A DNA stretch of 22,992 bases, taken from contig JALJEE010002546.1 of NCBI GenBank assembly GCA_023231475.1, positions 1 to 22,992 of the forward strand, read 5' to 3'. The translations under genes and the position numbers were made by a program. The notes under the pieces are model-generated. The model made no database searches, had not been told where the DNA came from, and saw only the letters and a list, made by a program, of their open reading frames with translations. The DNA is from Seison nebaliae. Its lineage: Eukaryota; Rotifera; Pararotatoria; Seisonacea; Seisonidae. Positions 1-9,612 of the stretch are shown piece by piece (the stretch's first letter is position 1; every line of letters starts with the position of its first letter).

Positions 1-849
1 CTAATTCTATGATTTGTTATCGTTTGAAAAGTATTATGTTGATTTCATGTTCTTTTTAGTTAATGAAAGAAATATTAGTATAGAAATTGTATTACTTTTC
101 CTTAATTAGTTTATTACAAAAATATTCTAATCTATTTTAAACTCTAAATAAAAATGAACTGATAATAATTCTTCTTCCATTCAATTCTTATCAATACATA
201 ATAATATATTAAAAATATAATTATATATATTATTTTACAATTATAATTATAATATCATCATTTAAAATTTCTTTAAAGACTTCTATGTCTAAAATCCTGA
301 CCTGATCGAACCAGACGGATGTGATATTTGGTAGTAAAGTCATCGAAATTAGACTAATTTTGCTATTGTTCAATATAATCTATTCCCATCTTGTCTGAAT
401 AAAGATCTAAATCCTTTCGCCTATATTTGATTGAGTTTCAAATCTTCACCTTAAACGAAAGTATCCGATAGAAAGGCACCGAAATAAAAAATTTTAAAAA
501 TTAGGATAGGTGAAAAATTATGCTAATAATGATAGGATTTTAATATTTTGGCACATAGTTAAATTAGTATCAAAATTGGTGCAAAACTCATAAATTAAAA
601 ACCAAGGCAATAATGATGATATATTTTATTATTATTTATTTAATTGAAAATCCCGATCAATTGGCAAAGATTTGGTTGGGTCATATGGAAAAATAAAATG
701 TTTGACATCGTTAAGAAGAATATCACACAGTAAATCGTAATAACGGATAGTATGAGAAATAACTCCATCGACAGAAAAGAACGGTGCGTGAAAAGATAGA
801 TCGTTTCCAGACAGTATAAAGAAAGAACCAAATTCTCAAGAAAAAATAA
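1..849. other. AT-rich non-coding stretch
   Basis: No convincing gene is visible. The sequence is very AT-rich, with a TATA/TAAT-type simple-sequence patch around 195-265. Every frame is frequently stopped. It lies directly upstream of the reverse transcriptase remnant and could include decayed parts of the same element, but no further RT or endonuclease motif could be read here. Confidence 0.6.
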
Positions 850-1323
850 ATTACAAATCAATTCTATAATATGTTTGGCATAAATAAAGGAGTAAGACAA
901 GGATGTATTCTCGCTCCATGGATTTTTGGTAAAGTATTGGACGATATTCTTATTGAATCCAATCGAAAATTTTTATTTAAAGTTGGTCCGAATTCCTTTC
1001 CTGCAGTTATTCGTACACAGATGATATAGATCCTCATTTGCACGAATAACGTTCGTCAGTGTAAAAGAGTTGTGGCTTTCATCAGTGATCATTTAGCTAT
1101 TGTTGGAATCAAATGTAATCAGAGTAAGTTATCGATTATCTCTAATATTTCTACATTTCCTATTCGTTATCACTTGAAGAAACTATCTCTTTCACTAGAA
1201 GATGCTTTATCGTTGACCTCTAATTTCGATATTTCTTATCATGTCCCCGAAGCACTCAAACATTTTATTGCGACGGGCAGGAATCTAATTTCAAATAACT
1301 CCTTAGAGGGATTCTACGCTTAA
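850..1323 (+). pseudogene. Degenerate non-LTR retrotransposon reverse transcriptase fragment
   Basis: A frame opened just after a stop at 847 reads a peptide containing GVRQGCILAPWIF and VLDDIL (about 883-951). This matches RT block 4 of LINE-type reverse transcriptases, where the usual form is G-V-R-Q-G-C/D-x-L-S-P-x-L-F. That frame stops at 1027-1029. The catalytic YxDD equivalent is visible only in another frame, as Y-T-D-D at 1014-1025. The first frame then resumes (1030-1323) with VGIKCNQSK at about 1096-1122, resembling the G-(L/I)-x-x-N-x-x-K block after the catalytic site. Block order and spacing fit an RT palm, so this is a 3' RT piece broken by frameshifts and a stop. No endonuclease domain is seen. 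The A-rich run after AATAAA near 1388-1400 could be the old 3' tail. The clade cannot be assigned. Confidence 0.72.
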
Positions 1324-1673
1324 TTATTATTATTCTTTTTTTATTTCTTATTTTTCTTTTTAATTTACCACGCGGGGATTTCCTATGAATAAAAAAAAAA
1401 TAATGATAACATATGTGATTTTTGTATAACTTTTGATTTACAAGGTAACATAGGGAAGTGTGAATGAGGTTTTATCAAATTAAGTTTTTGGTTAATATTA
1501 TAATATTAATATTAATAATTTTTATCCTTAAACCTTTTAATTAAGCTTTAAAAATTTACTTCAATCCGCAAATTGCCGTAAAATTGTAAAAGAAGAGAAA
1601 AAGGAATGTCAAAGTCGCCAAAACAAAGAGGGTCTTTGACAGAGATAGTCGAGTTTTGACAGAAGAGGAAAAC

Positions 1674-1680
1674 TATAAAA
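1674..1680 (+). promoter_or_regulatory. Possible TATA box
   Basis: TATAAAA lies upstream of the broken coding-like pieces at 1782-2790. AT-rich DNA produces such strings by chance, so this is only a candidate core promoter. Confidence 0.25.
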
Positions 1681-1781
1681 GAGATTGATCATTTTCTATT
1701 TGAAACGATTCGTTTTTTATCGAATAAACTTATTAATTATCTATTATTTTCCTCAAACAATTACAAAATCAGTGTGACTTA

Positions 1782-2790
1782 AGCCAAATTTTATCGACGC
1801 ATCATTTGAATGATGCAATTATAGTTTTTATCGATAAAATAAAAAGTTAAATTAATCATAATCAAGAATAATGTTATATCGCTATAAAAAGAGTTGTTGA
1901 TTTAAAAATTTATGATAGAGAAATAGAATTTTCTCAAGATGGTCGTTATGTAAATACACTGACCACAAGTCCGGTGAATCAGTTGGAAAATTCGATAGAA
2001 AATATTTTCAAAAATGAATTCTATGAATCATCGGATGATGAAACAGATGAAGATGAAAAACATAAAGAGAATACCGAACAAATTATCGATATGAAACGGA
2101 AAACTGAGATTCCTGAATATCTTAAAAAGTATCCAAAACATTAACTTAAAACAATTTTTTTAATATACAAAAACTTCGTTGTTTATGTGAAGTGTTATGA
2201 TGATCTATTGATGATGTTGAAAAGCAAGAAATAGATTAAAAAACTATCTAATTTGAAAGAATTAATATTCGAAATTTTTTTGGTGCAGCAAATGTCAATA
2301 ATCGTTCACGATTCTGTCCTAAAAAGCTGCGCTCTTCAAACTGCCACAGAGTCCAACAAGACAGATTTTTCCGCAAGTTAGTGATTCATCAATTAGTTTA
2401 AGAAAGTTTGTCGAATTCGAGTATTATCGACTGTCGAATCGTAAAGGTACAGAGTCCGAAGAAAAATCTTTAAGAAATCAAATGCAACATAATTCGTTTC
2501 GAATAGTTGTTCAGGATTAGACCACCAATTTCTTTGATGTTTTGAACACTAATCAAATGGGATTGCAAATGGAATATGCCAGTCAACGATCATTGGTTGT
2601 CATATCAAATAGTAAAACTGAAATATAAGTTAAATCATATGACGATCATATCATGAAAACATAGTTTTACAATTAAACCAACAAAATCGATTAGTGGCAA
2701 AATAATGGCAAGAATTTGTTTGAAAGAAGTGAATGGCAGAATATCTTCTACTGTTCTTCCTCAATTAGTATTCCAAGAAACTTCGTACTA
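1782..2790 (+). pseudogene. Fragments of an unidentified gene, probably decayed
   Basis: Several protein-like stretches lie in order on the + strand but do not join into an intact frame. 1782-1845 reads through ...LNDAIIVFIDKIK. A 48-nt GTT...AG segment (1846-1893) can be removed in phase, leading into 1894-2141, which contains FSQDGRYVN, a Ser/Asp/Glu-rich patch, and ends EYLKKYPKH before TAA at 2142. The same frame reopens at once as LKTIFLIYKNFVVYVKCYDD (2145-2204). After an acceptor-like TTTTTGGTGCAG at 2277-2288, further pieces occur (about 2290-2390, and about 2340-2625 with one in-frame TAG at 2518). The last segment includes TTNFFDVLNTNQMGLQMEYA. No family is recognised. It could be a decayed gene or an intron-rich gene I failed to splice. 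Confidence 0.35.
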
Positions 2791-3342
2791 ACTTGTAGTA
2801 CTTTTCGGAAATTAACCAAAAATTAGCAAAAATTGAAAATTTTATCTTAATCAGCATAATTGTTCATATATCTTTTTTATTTCTTATTTCTAATTTCGTT
2901 GCCTTCCTATAGGACACTTCCACTGTTAGCCGAAAAGTCATAAAAAAACTATGTGATTCCCTTATATATAATTAAATTCCTCATATTCTTATACTATTCC
3001 TAAGCATTTACTACATACTGAAATAAGAATGTGATACGCTGACGAATTGGAAAATCGGAAATAAATCATCTGAAACATAAATCATGATAATTCATTGAAT
3101 GTTCATTCATGATGAATTGGATTTACTATTATGTTTTTTTATTAAGAATACTCTTCACATTTCCACACACAATTTGAGGGTAATCTGCCTACTAGAACTC
3201 TCTAGAATCGTCCAAAGTTCTCAACACAAGTTTTATAACATCTTAATTAAACAAACAATAACTCATAATCGTTCATGAACAGTCAACATAACTTTTAAAA
3301 TTCAGTTGCTTTTTTCATTCTTCTAAGAAATAAGGCAAAAAT
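2791..3342. other. Intergenic region upstream of WASHC2
   Basis: AT-rich, with no frame of note and no clear repeat. The last part is the presumed promoter and 5' leader of the WASHC2 gene. A short pyrimidine run ending in CTAAG (3316-3327) precedes the ATG by about 15 nt and could be a 5'-leader acceptor, but no donor can be assigned. Confidence 0.5.
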
Positions 3343-5318
3343 ATGATCAGTGATTCTTCGGATCCCATTTCTCTTTGGGAGACAGCGTGGACGATAGACG
3401 AGATAAGAGAATGTGGTACCAATTGGTCTTTGGCTGCCGATGCAGCTGTTCGATTTCATTTTAACTTTCTCTCTCAAATCTCTCTGATAGGTATTGCTTC
3501 GAATGAAGAAAGAAGAAGAAAATCTCTGGGAACAGATCAATCAATTTAATGAGAAATTGGACAATATCCAAAAGGATATTTCAGTTGAAATTAGTTTTTC
3601 GTCTTTTTTTATCTCCTCTCAAATTAGATGAACGAAGTAAGTTTGAATAATGTAGCAAATCGTTATCTTTTCTTATCAAATACCAAAATCATGGAAACGG
3701 TTTGGTTAATTTTTTCAAAATTTAATTCTTGATCTATTCTATGAAGAAAGTACGCGATTCGACAGGAAATGTTTATCAGAAAAAAGCAAAAGGTCAACAA
3801 ACTAATCAAGTGACTATCTCAATTTAACTTGTAAGTGAAAATTCTTTCTAAATAGAAAACGAAAGAAGAAATTGAAAGAATTGCAATAAATACATACGAC
3901 GATTGTATGAAAACGGCAGTTGATATTCTCAATGTTTCCATCGATAAGGAATTAGAGATCAACGAGAGTGAATCATCATTACCTTGGATCATTGGTTTAG
4001 TTTCTGCGAGAAGATTTATTTGAAAATATTCTTTAATTTATTATCAGGTTCCCCCAAATTCTTCTTTTATGATTCGGTTGGACTTGATACGATTGATGTT
4101 AATTTTTTTTTGAACTCTCCTAAATGTTAATGAATTTGATGATGAGCAGATGGATTCAACAAATGAGAATAATTCCCATGTGGATAAAAACCGATCTCGG
4201 AAAGAATCGATAACATCATCTTTGCCTCCTCCTCCACCACCATCACCTCCACCACTCTTCATGACGGATGATGGAGAAGAAACGAATGAGAAATCAGCTG
4301 AAAAAGAGAGCGATGTGCTAACGGAACGATCAAATTGTGAACCTTTGGAAGAGAATGATTCCATATTTCCGCAATCATATTCTTCAGCAACTGACGATGA
4401 GAAAGATGGAAAAGAAAAAGTTGTAATCGATGAAGAGAATTTAACTTCCCATCAATCTTTAGAAGAAGCAAATGAAACGATGATCGGAAACACCGATGTT
4501 CGTCTTTCCTTTCTAAAACTTTCTACAATTCCTTCCCCATCAGATGTCGATGGAATTTCAGAAGAAACCCATTCGACAACCAATGTCAATAGCGGACGAA
4601 TTAAAGATGAAATTCAGAAGGAGTGAATTGGAACCATCGGAATTTAATAAGTCTGATGTTCTCTCTTCATCTCCGCAACAATTACCATCGAACAATGAGA
4701 AGGTTCATATTCTTCTCATTTCCTTTTGTCAACAAAATAATTATTCATTTCCAGTCGGAACAATTCCAAAAGAAACAAACAAAAGAAGAAAAATCACATT
4801 TGTTTCATTCGAATGAAATTTCACGTCAAATGACAAACAAAAAATACATTAAGAAAGATATTGAAGAAGATGATAGTTCGAGTGATGATCTTTTTATCGA
4901 TTCCGATGAAGAGAACGATATGTTCGTCACCCAAATACCCAAAAGTTGACTTCCCGTTCTATAATTAATTTTTATTTCAAATTTAGAAATCATCGAATTA
5001 ATTCCAAACGCGAAAGAAACTGCAGAAAACTCGCTGAAAAAAAATGATCATGAAATCGATAGTGAGGAAGAAGAAGAAGATGATGATGATGATGATGATT
5101 ATTTATTAAATATTTTGAAGAAACAAAATAAGAAGAAAATGACAGATAATTCATCGAATAAGAAACTGCCAGAAATCGAGTCAAATACGGAAAATAAATC
5201 GAGTTCAGAAGAAAAAATTTCAAAGGAAGAAACAGATGAAGATTTATCTTCACTCGATTTCTCTTTAAATAATTCACATAATTCTTCAAATGATGAAGAT
5301 GATGATAATCAGGTTTAA
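3343..5318 (+). CDS. WASHC2: WASH complex subunit 2 (FAM21), ten exons
   Basis: WASHC2 links the actin-nucleating WASH complex to retromer on endosomes. Proposed exons: 3343-3447, 3491-3583, 3628-3699, 3747-3809, 3856-3994, 4048-4097, 4150-4497, 4544-4702, 4755-4944, 4987-5318, all phase-consistent, giving 516 residues. The FAM21 head is clear: W-T-I-D-E-I-R then NWSLAAD (27-33) followed by LL across intron 1, RYLFLSNTK (78-86), and LPWIIGS (153-159) restored by a phase-1 intron. The tail has a poly-proline run (200-209), a SIADEL box (about 305-310) like the FAM21 S-F-A-D-E-L motif, one LF-acidic-MF repeat (389-400) of the retromer-binding kind, and an Asp/Glu-rich end. At about 516 residues it is far shorter than vertebrate FAM21 (over 1,300). 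Intron 4 is the least certain: its donor could be GTGACT at 3810 or GTTTAT at 3771. The last exon may carry another donor at 5313. Confidence 0.85.
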
Positions 5319-7055
5319 ATTTGTTTCTGAAACAGGAAAAAATATTGATGAGAAATTGGCTGGAATAAGACGTTAGCAATACCAGATTTCCAACTAGTCA
5401 TAATGATTTGGAGTGGAAAGATAATATTTACGTTAAAATTAATTGTTTGTCATGAAGTTGTCATGACTTTGACCGATGTCATCAGCTGAAGGTCATTAAC
5501 GAATTGATCTGACACTTCTCCTTGCCTTGTTGGCTAAACAATGAACGAGTCGAATGAGAACTACCGAAATTTTACTTGTTATTCATATTTCTCTTTATAC
5601 CCTTACATCGTTGCGACATTCATTTCATAGTTCAATCGCATTCGACCTCTAGTCAATTCATGAACATGATAAAGGAACATAAATTTGTCGTTCTCCTTTC
5701 CGACTGAGAAATCACTTCATTTCCAGATAGATCAAAAATCTCTCTGTTTTCAGTCAGATCAGAAATCTCTCTATTTCCAGGTAAATCAAAAATCATCTTC
5801 TGGAGAAATTGAGGAGGAACACGTCGAACTAACATTGGAACATGTTTCACACGGATTGATGAGGAGAATACAAAAAATTAAGATATTTTAGATGAAACTA
5901 TTCCCAATTCTCCACTTTCATTTCATTCAAACTAATTCAAATTCGAGTCATAAGAAGTTTGGCGTCAATTTGCGATTATATAACAAATTGAGATTGAGAG
6001 ATTGAGAACAATTGTAAACATAGTGACCTTCATTCTTATTATCTTTCTCTCCATGTGTTACCGAACGACTGTAACCGAACAAGAGATGTGTTCGAGTTTC
6101 TCTCAAATTTTATAGCCCATATCAAATGAGCAAAAAGTTTAACACTCTCTCCACAAAACGAAGATTGTTGACTATGATTTTATGTTTTATCTCGTCAAAT
6201 TACATAAGACACGTCGCTTCACTGTTTTGTGAGAGCAATTAATTTTAGATCGAATTTCTCTTTTCTTCATCGATCACGAAAATCCATTTCTTCCTAATAA
6301 TAGCGAACTCTAATGTGTATTAGGTAACGTGGTGAAGAGAACAGTAGACTATGTCGGAAACTGGACGACGATCAAATAATTTCGTCCATTTTCTCCGTTT
6401 CTCTCTCTCTTTCTCTCTCAATTTATGAGTGTGTGGTAGGAGAAATAACTTTCGTGTAATTGACAATAATTATTATTTATTCAGAAAGAATTTGATATTG
6501 TAGTAACTTTCGAAAAAGTCTCTCGTTGCTATGACGATGAGGAGAGAAGGAATTGTAATTAATTTAAAACTATTTTGAACGGATAAACAAAGAATTATCG
6601 ATCTTAAATGAATCGATCGATTCCATTTGTCTAATGGGAATCGTGTTAAAATTTAAATCGTTACCTCTCATCAGTAACTGATGAATGACAACCGTTTCAT
6701 TTCTTTTCCCACATAATTATCGACCATAATTGGATCGTGAGAATCGAATTGTCGATAGCGGATTTATGTATATTGCATTCGGAATTATTCCGCAGTTAAA
6801 ATCATCATCTTCATATATACGTATAGAGAATAGAAAAAGAAATATGATACGAGAAAAAAAAATATCTTTGCATAAATTCCAACAGTTTCCTTTATTCTCT
6901 CGCTCTCTCCGTTGTGGTGAATATTTTTTTCTTTTTCATCAAATTATCGCTTCTTTCCGAAATGATCGATCAAGTGGAAAATAAATATATTCTTTCCACT
7001 TCCTACCACTTCCGTCACTTACAATCAATATATTAAAAATTGTATTCTCCTCTAG
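5319..7055. other. Long intergenic region with few coding signals
   Basis: No recognised gene. It holds the 27-nt tandem repeat at 5706-5786, pyrimidine-rich CTCTCT runs near 6394-6420, and otherwise AT-rich unique sequence. The last part ends in TTCTCCTCTAG at 7045-7055, a good splice acceptor directly before the ATG of the supervillin-like gene, so a 5'-leader intron probably lies here (for example GTCACT at 7014, 42 nt). Confidence 0.5.
5706..5786 (+). repeat. 27-nt tandem repeat, three copies
   Basis: Three consecutive 27-nt units start at 5706, 5733 and 5760, and a fourth begins at 5787 then diverges. In the + frame they read a nine-residue repeat of the form QKSL-x-FQ-x-D/N (EKSLHFQID, QKSLCFQSD, QKSLYFQVN). 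The open frame (about 5685-5891) has no ATG start and no recognisable homologue. It may be a minisatellite in non-coding DNA or part of an unrecognised exon. Confidence 0.7.
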
Positions 7056-8105
7056 ATGCCAGCAGTGAGGCAAACTGAATCTGGAAGAATTAAAGAAGAA
7101 ATCGTCAGTTCCATCCACTCCGACATGTCCAATGTCAGTCAAATGAGTCTTAAAGAGAGACTCGCTCTCTACAACGACAATTGTGAGAAAGTCTCACCGA
7201 AAAAGAAAATAATACCGAAAAAACTTTCAAATTCAAAATTAATTTCTCCAATTCATGAAAAAGAAAAGGAAAATACGAAAACGAAAGACAATCAATTAAA
7301 ATCGATTACTTCATCATCGACTGAAGAAAAGGAAAATTCATTTTCTTCAATTCAAAATCGAATAAAATCATTTGAAAAATCGAAGAAACCACAAAAAGTC
7401 GTTCATCGAGTTAAGAAAGATTTCGAGGCTTCTGATCGTCAACTATTCAAAAAAACCTTATCAAACGATGAGAAGGAGAGGAGTAAACAATTCTCCAATT
7501 CAACTGATCTCTCACAAAAATCGAATGTTTCCAATTCCATCGTCAAACAACAAGTTCAGGATCGAGTAGCTTTCCGAAATAATTTGGACAAATTAATCAA
7601 TCGTGGGCCCAATCGAAGAAAAAATACCAGACCAATAACCATGTACGAAGTTTCGGCAGAGGAAGTCGAATCGCAATATATGACACCGTTCCGAGTTCTA
7701 CCGGTGGACGAGACGAACAACAACAGTTCACGAAAAGAAGAAAATGAGGAAAATAAAGAGAAGGAAGAAAAAACGAATGATCAACAAAAAGAAATTTATA
7801 AAGTTTAAATTAATTTTTTAAATTTAATTTTAATCAAATTAATTTTAATTTTTAAATATTAGGTGAGAGCGAACATCCCAACTCCGAGGAGAATGAAGAA
7901 TTCGAGAACGACGACGAATGTATTGAATGAGGTGGCTAATGAGAAACCATCAAAACCTCGTAAAACTATCCATCCAGCAATGGCGAAAATTGAAGATGAT
8001 TTTAATAGAAATTTATTTTCGTCTGATAATGATGAGGATGAATCTCTTCGTTTGCACGGGAAAATCAATAAGAAAACACATCGCTTTTATAAACCTGATC
8101 CTTAA
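7056..8105 (+). CDS. Short supervillin N-terminal-like protein, two exons
   Basis: Exons 7056-7802 and 7863-8105 join in phase 0 across a 60-nt intron (GTTTAA...TATTAG), giving 329 residues. It is highly charged and looks disordered. MSLKERLAL (30-38) resembles the supervillin motif M-S-I-K-E-R-L-A-L. RVAFRNNLDKLI (170-181) followed by RRKNTRPITMYEV (187-199) resembles the supervillin segment with R-Y-x-T-Q-P-(V/I)-T-x-x-E-V, which lies in its actin- and myosin-binding N-terminal half. No gelsolin repeats or headpiece occur within the exons or in the next 1.5 kb, so this would be a gelsolin-less relative. By analogy it may bind cortical actin or myosin II; this is inference. The start is the first ATG after a strong acceptor (AG at 7054-7055). 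An AATAAA lies about 120 nt after the stop. Confidence 0.6.
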
Positions 8106-8227
8106 TTGTTGGCTGGTTCAATTGTTTTATAATATAATTTATTCAAGCATTCCCCCCTCATCATCGTCCATTCGACTACATCTGACGCATACAACTACCA
8201 CACATAGTCCACTATATTTAAAAGTGA

Positions 8228-8233
8228 AATAAA
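8228..8233 (+). terminator. Polyadenylation signal of the supervillin-like gene
   Basis: AATAAA lies about 120 nt after the stop codon at 8105, a reasonable 3'-UTR length for such compact genes. It is a candidate only, because AT-rich DNA contains many such hexamers. Confidence 0.4.
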
Positions 8234-9612
8234 ATATTCTATTTTCTCTCAACTCGCTAGAATTGAAATTTAACTATACTTAAAACTCAACAAATAATTC
8301 TTGGCTTACATTGTAAGAGGAGATAATGAAGTTGACTAATTCTCGTCTGTCTTCTCTCATCGATATATAAAATGAATTGATAAGATCAATTTCAATCGTT
8401 TATATAAAAATTCCTCCTAATGGAATACTTTGTTTTCTGGAAAATGAATAAAATGATAAAATAGGTCGGAATTGGAATCGTATAATGATAAATTCGAAAA
8501 AAATCTCAATTTAAAAAATAAAGATAAATGTAAAAAAATTATATAAAAGCTATTTAAGATTTAACCACACAAACATAGTTATAGACAATACTACTTTTCT
8601 TAATATTTCATTATAGATTTAAGTTGTACATAGATATTAAAAAAAATCCTTTTTCTTCAATTCTTTCTTTTAATCACTTAAATATTCTTTCTTTACAACG
8701 TATGAATTGTCTGAAGTTGAAACAGAATTTCTATTATTAATTTTCGAATATTTTAATCTAATTTGATTTAGAATATCTCCGACTACCAGATCGTCAACGA
8801 AATGATATGCTGCGTTTAAAAATGATAAGGAGATTAATTAGAAGAGAAAAAATTGCATCGATATTTTTTAAGTTTCTCTCGTCCAAACTAAACAGACGAC
8901 TAAACATTAATCAGTTTGAAATTTAGGTAGGATGATCGTTTGGAAGTATTGTCATCAAGTCATATTTGGGTAGTTGTGGGTGTAATTGTGGAAACTAAAT
9001 TTGAATTTAATGTTGAATGACTGGTATTAATTGGTTGTTTTATAAAAGAATAATTTAATGTTAAGAATAGCATCAGATGATAATGAGCACACTACCACTA
9101 ACAGAAGATAAGTTCTGTACATGAACTTTCTGTATGATGATTAATTGTAGTTTTATTCTCTGATGTTTAATAACAAATTATCTGAGTGACTGATGTTTAT
9201 ACACAATTATTTATATATAAACTGAGAAGGAATGTGAATGAGAGCTCATTACCGTATCAATCTTCTACGTCTCATACATCAGAATATGAATTTGGTGCAA
9301 ACGGAAAAAGGAATTTGTTTCTCCCGTTCACACAATTAGCAGAGACTATTCTACGTACGTACTGAAGTTTACATAGAATTCTCTTATTAATTTAAATTTC
9401 ATTTCAGTTTTATTCTCTTTTACTTTATATATTAGATAACTCTTCCTGTTTCAATTCGTACGCCATCATTTTCTTTCATTAGTCTTTTCATCATTGACTG
9501 GTTGAAGTGAACGGAGAATTTCTTCCAGAAATTCTGGAGATTAAAGTGAAATATCAATTTCCCTGACTCAGGAGACCATTCCAGTTGTGAGAGGATTTAA
9601 GCAGAAGATGTG
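8234..9612. other. AT-rich intergenic region
   Basis: No gene, RNA gene or clear repeat is seen. Frames are short on both strands. The right end is the presumed promoter and 5' leader of the CPES-like gene. Confidence 0.5.

Noticed and set aside
3295-3540. Minus-strand frame over the WASHC2 start
   Set aside because: Antisense of exons 1 and 2, which carry the conserved NWSLAAD head.
3343-3549. Reading the first WASHC2 exon as a stand-alone 68-residue protein
   Set aside because: The continuation after NWSLAADAA loses family similarity, whereas removing 3448-3490 restores it and keeps the frame open.
4044-4364. Minus-strand frame of 106 codons with Ser and Gly runs
   Set aside because: It is the antisense of WASHC2 exons 6 and 7, and its Gly run mirrors the poly-proline codons. 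The + strand reading is supported by family motifs.
4990-5379. Minus-strand frame of 129 codons with a His run
   Set aside because: Antisense of the GAT repeat in the last WASHC2 exon; ATC/CAT runs give His without evidence of function.
6730-6984. 84-codon + strand frame upstream of the supervillin-like gene
   Set aside because: No ATG at its start, composition like intergenic DNA, and it cannot be joined in frame to the ATG at 7056.
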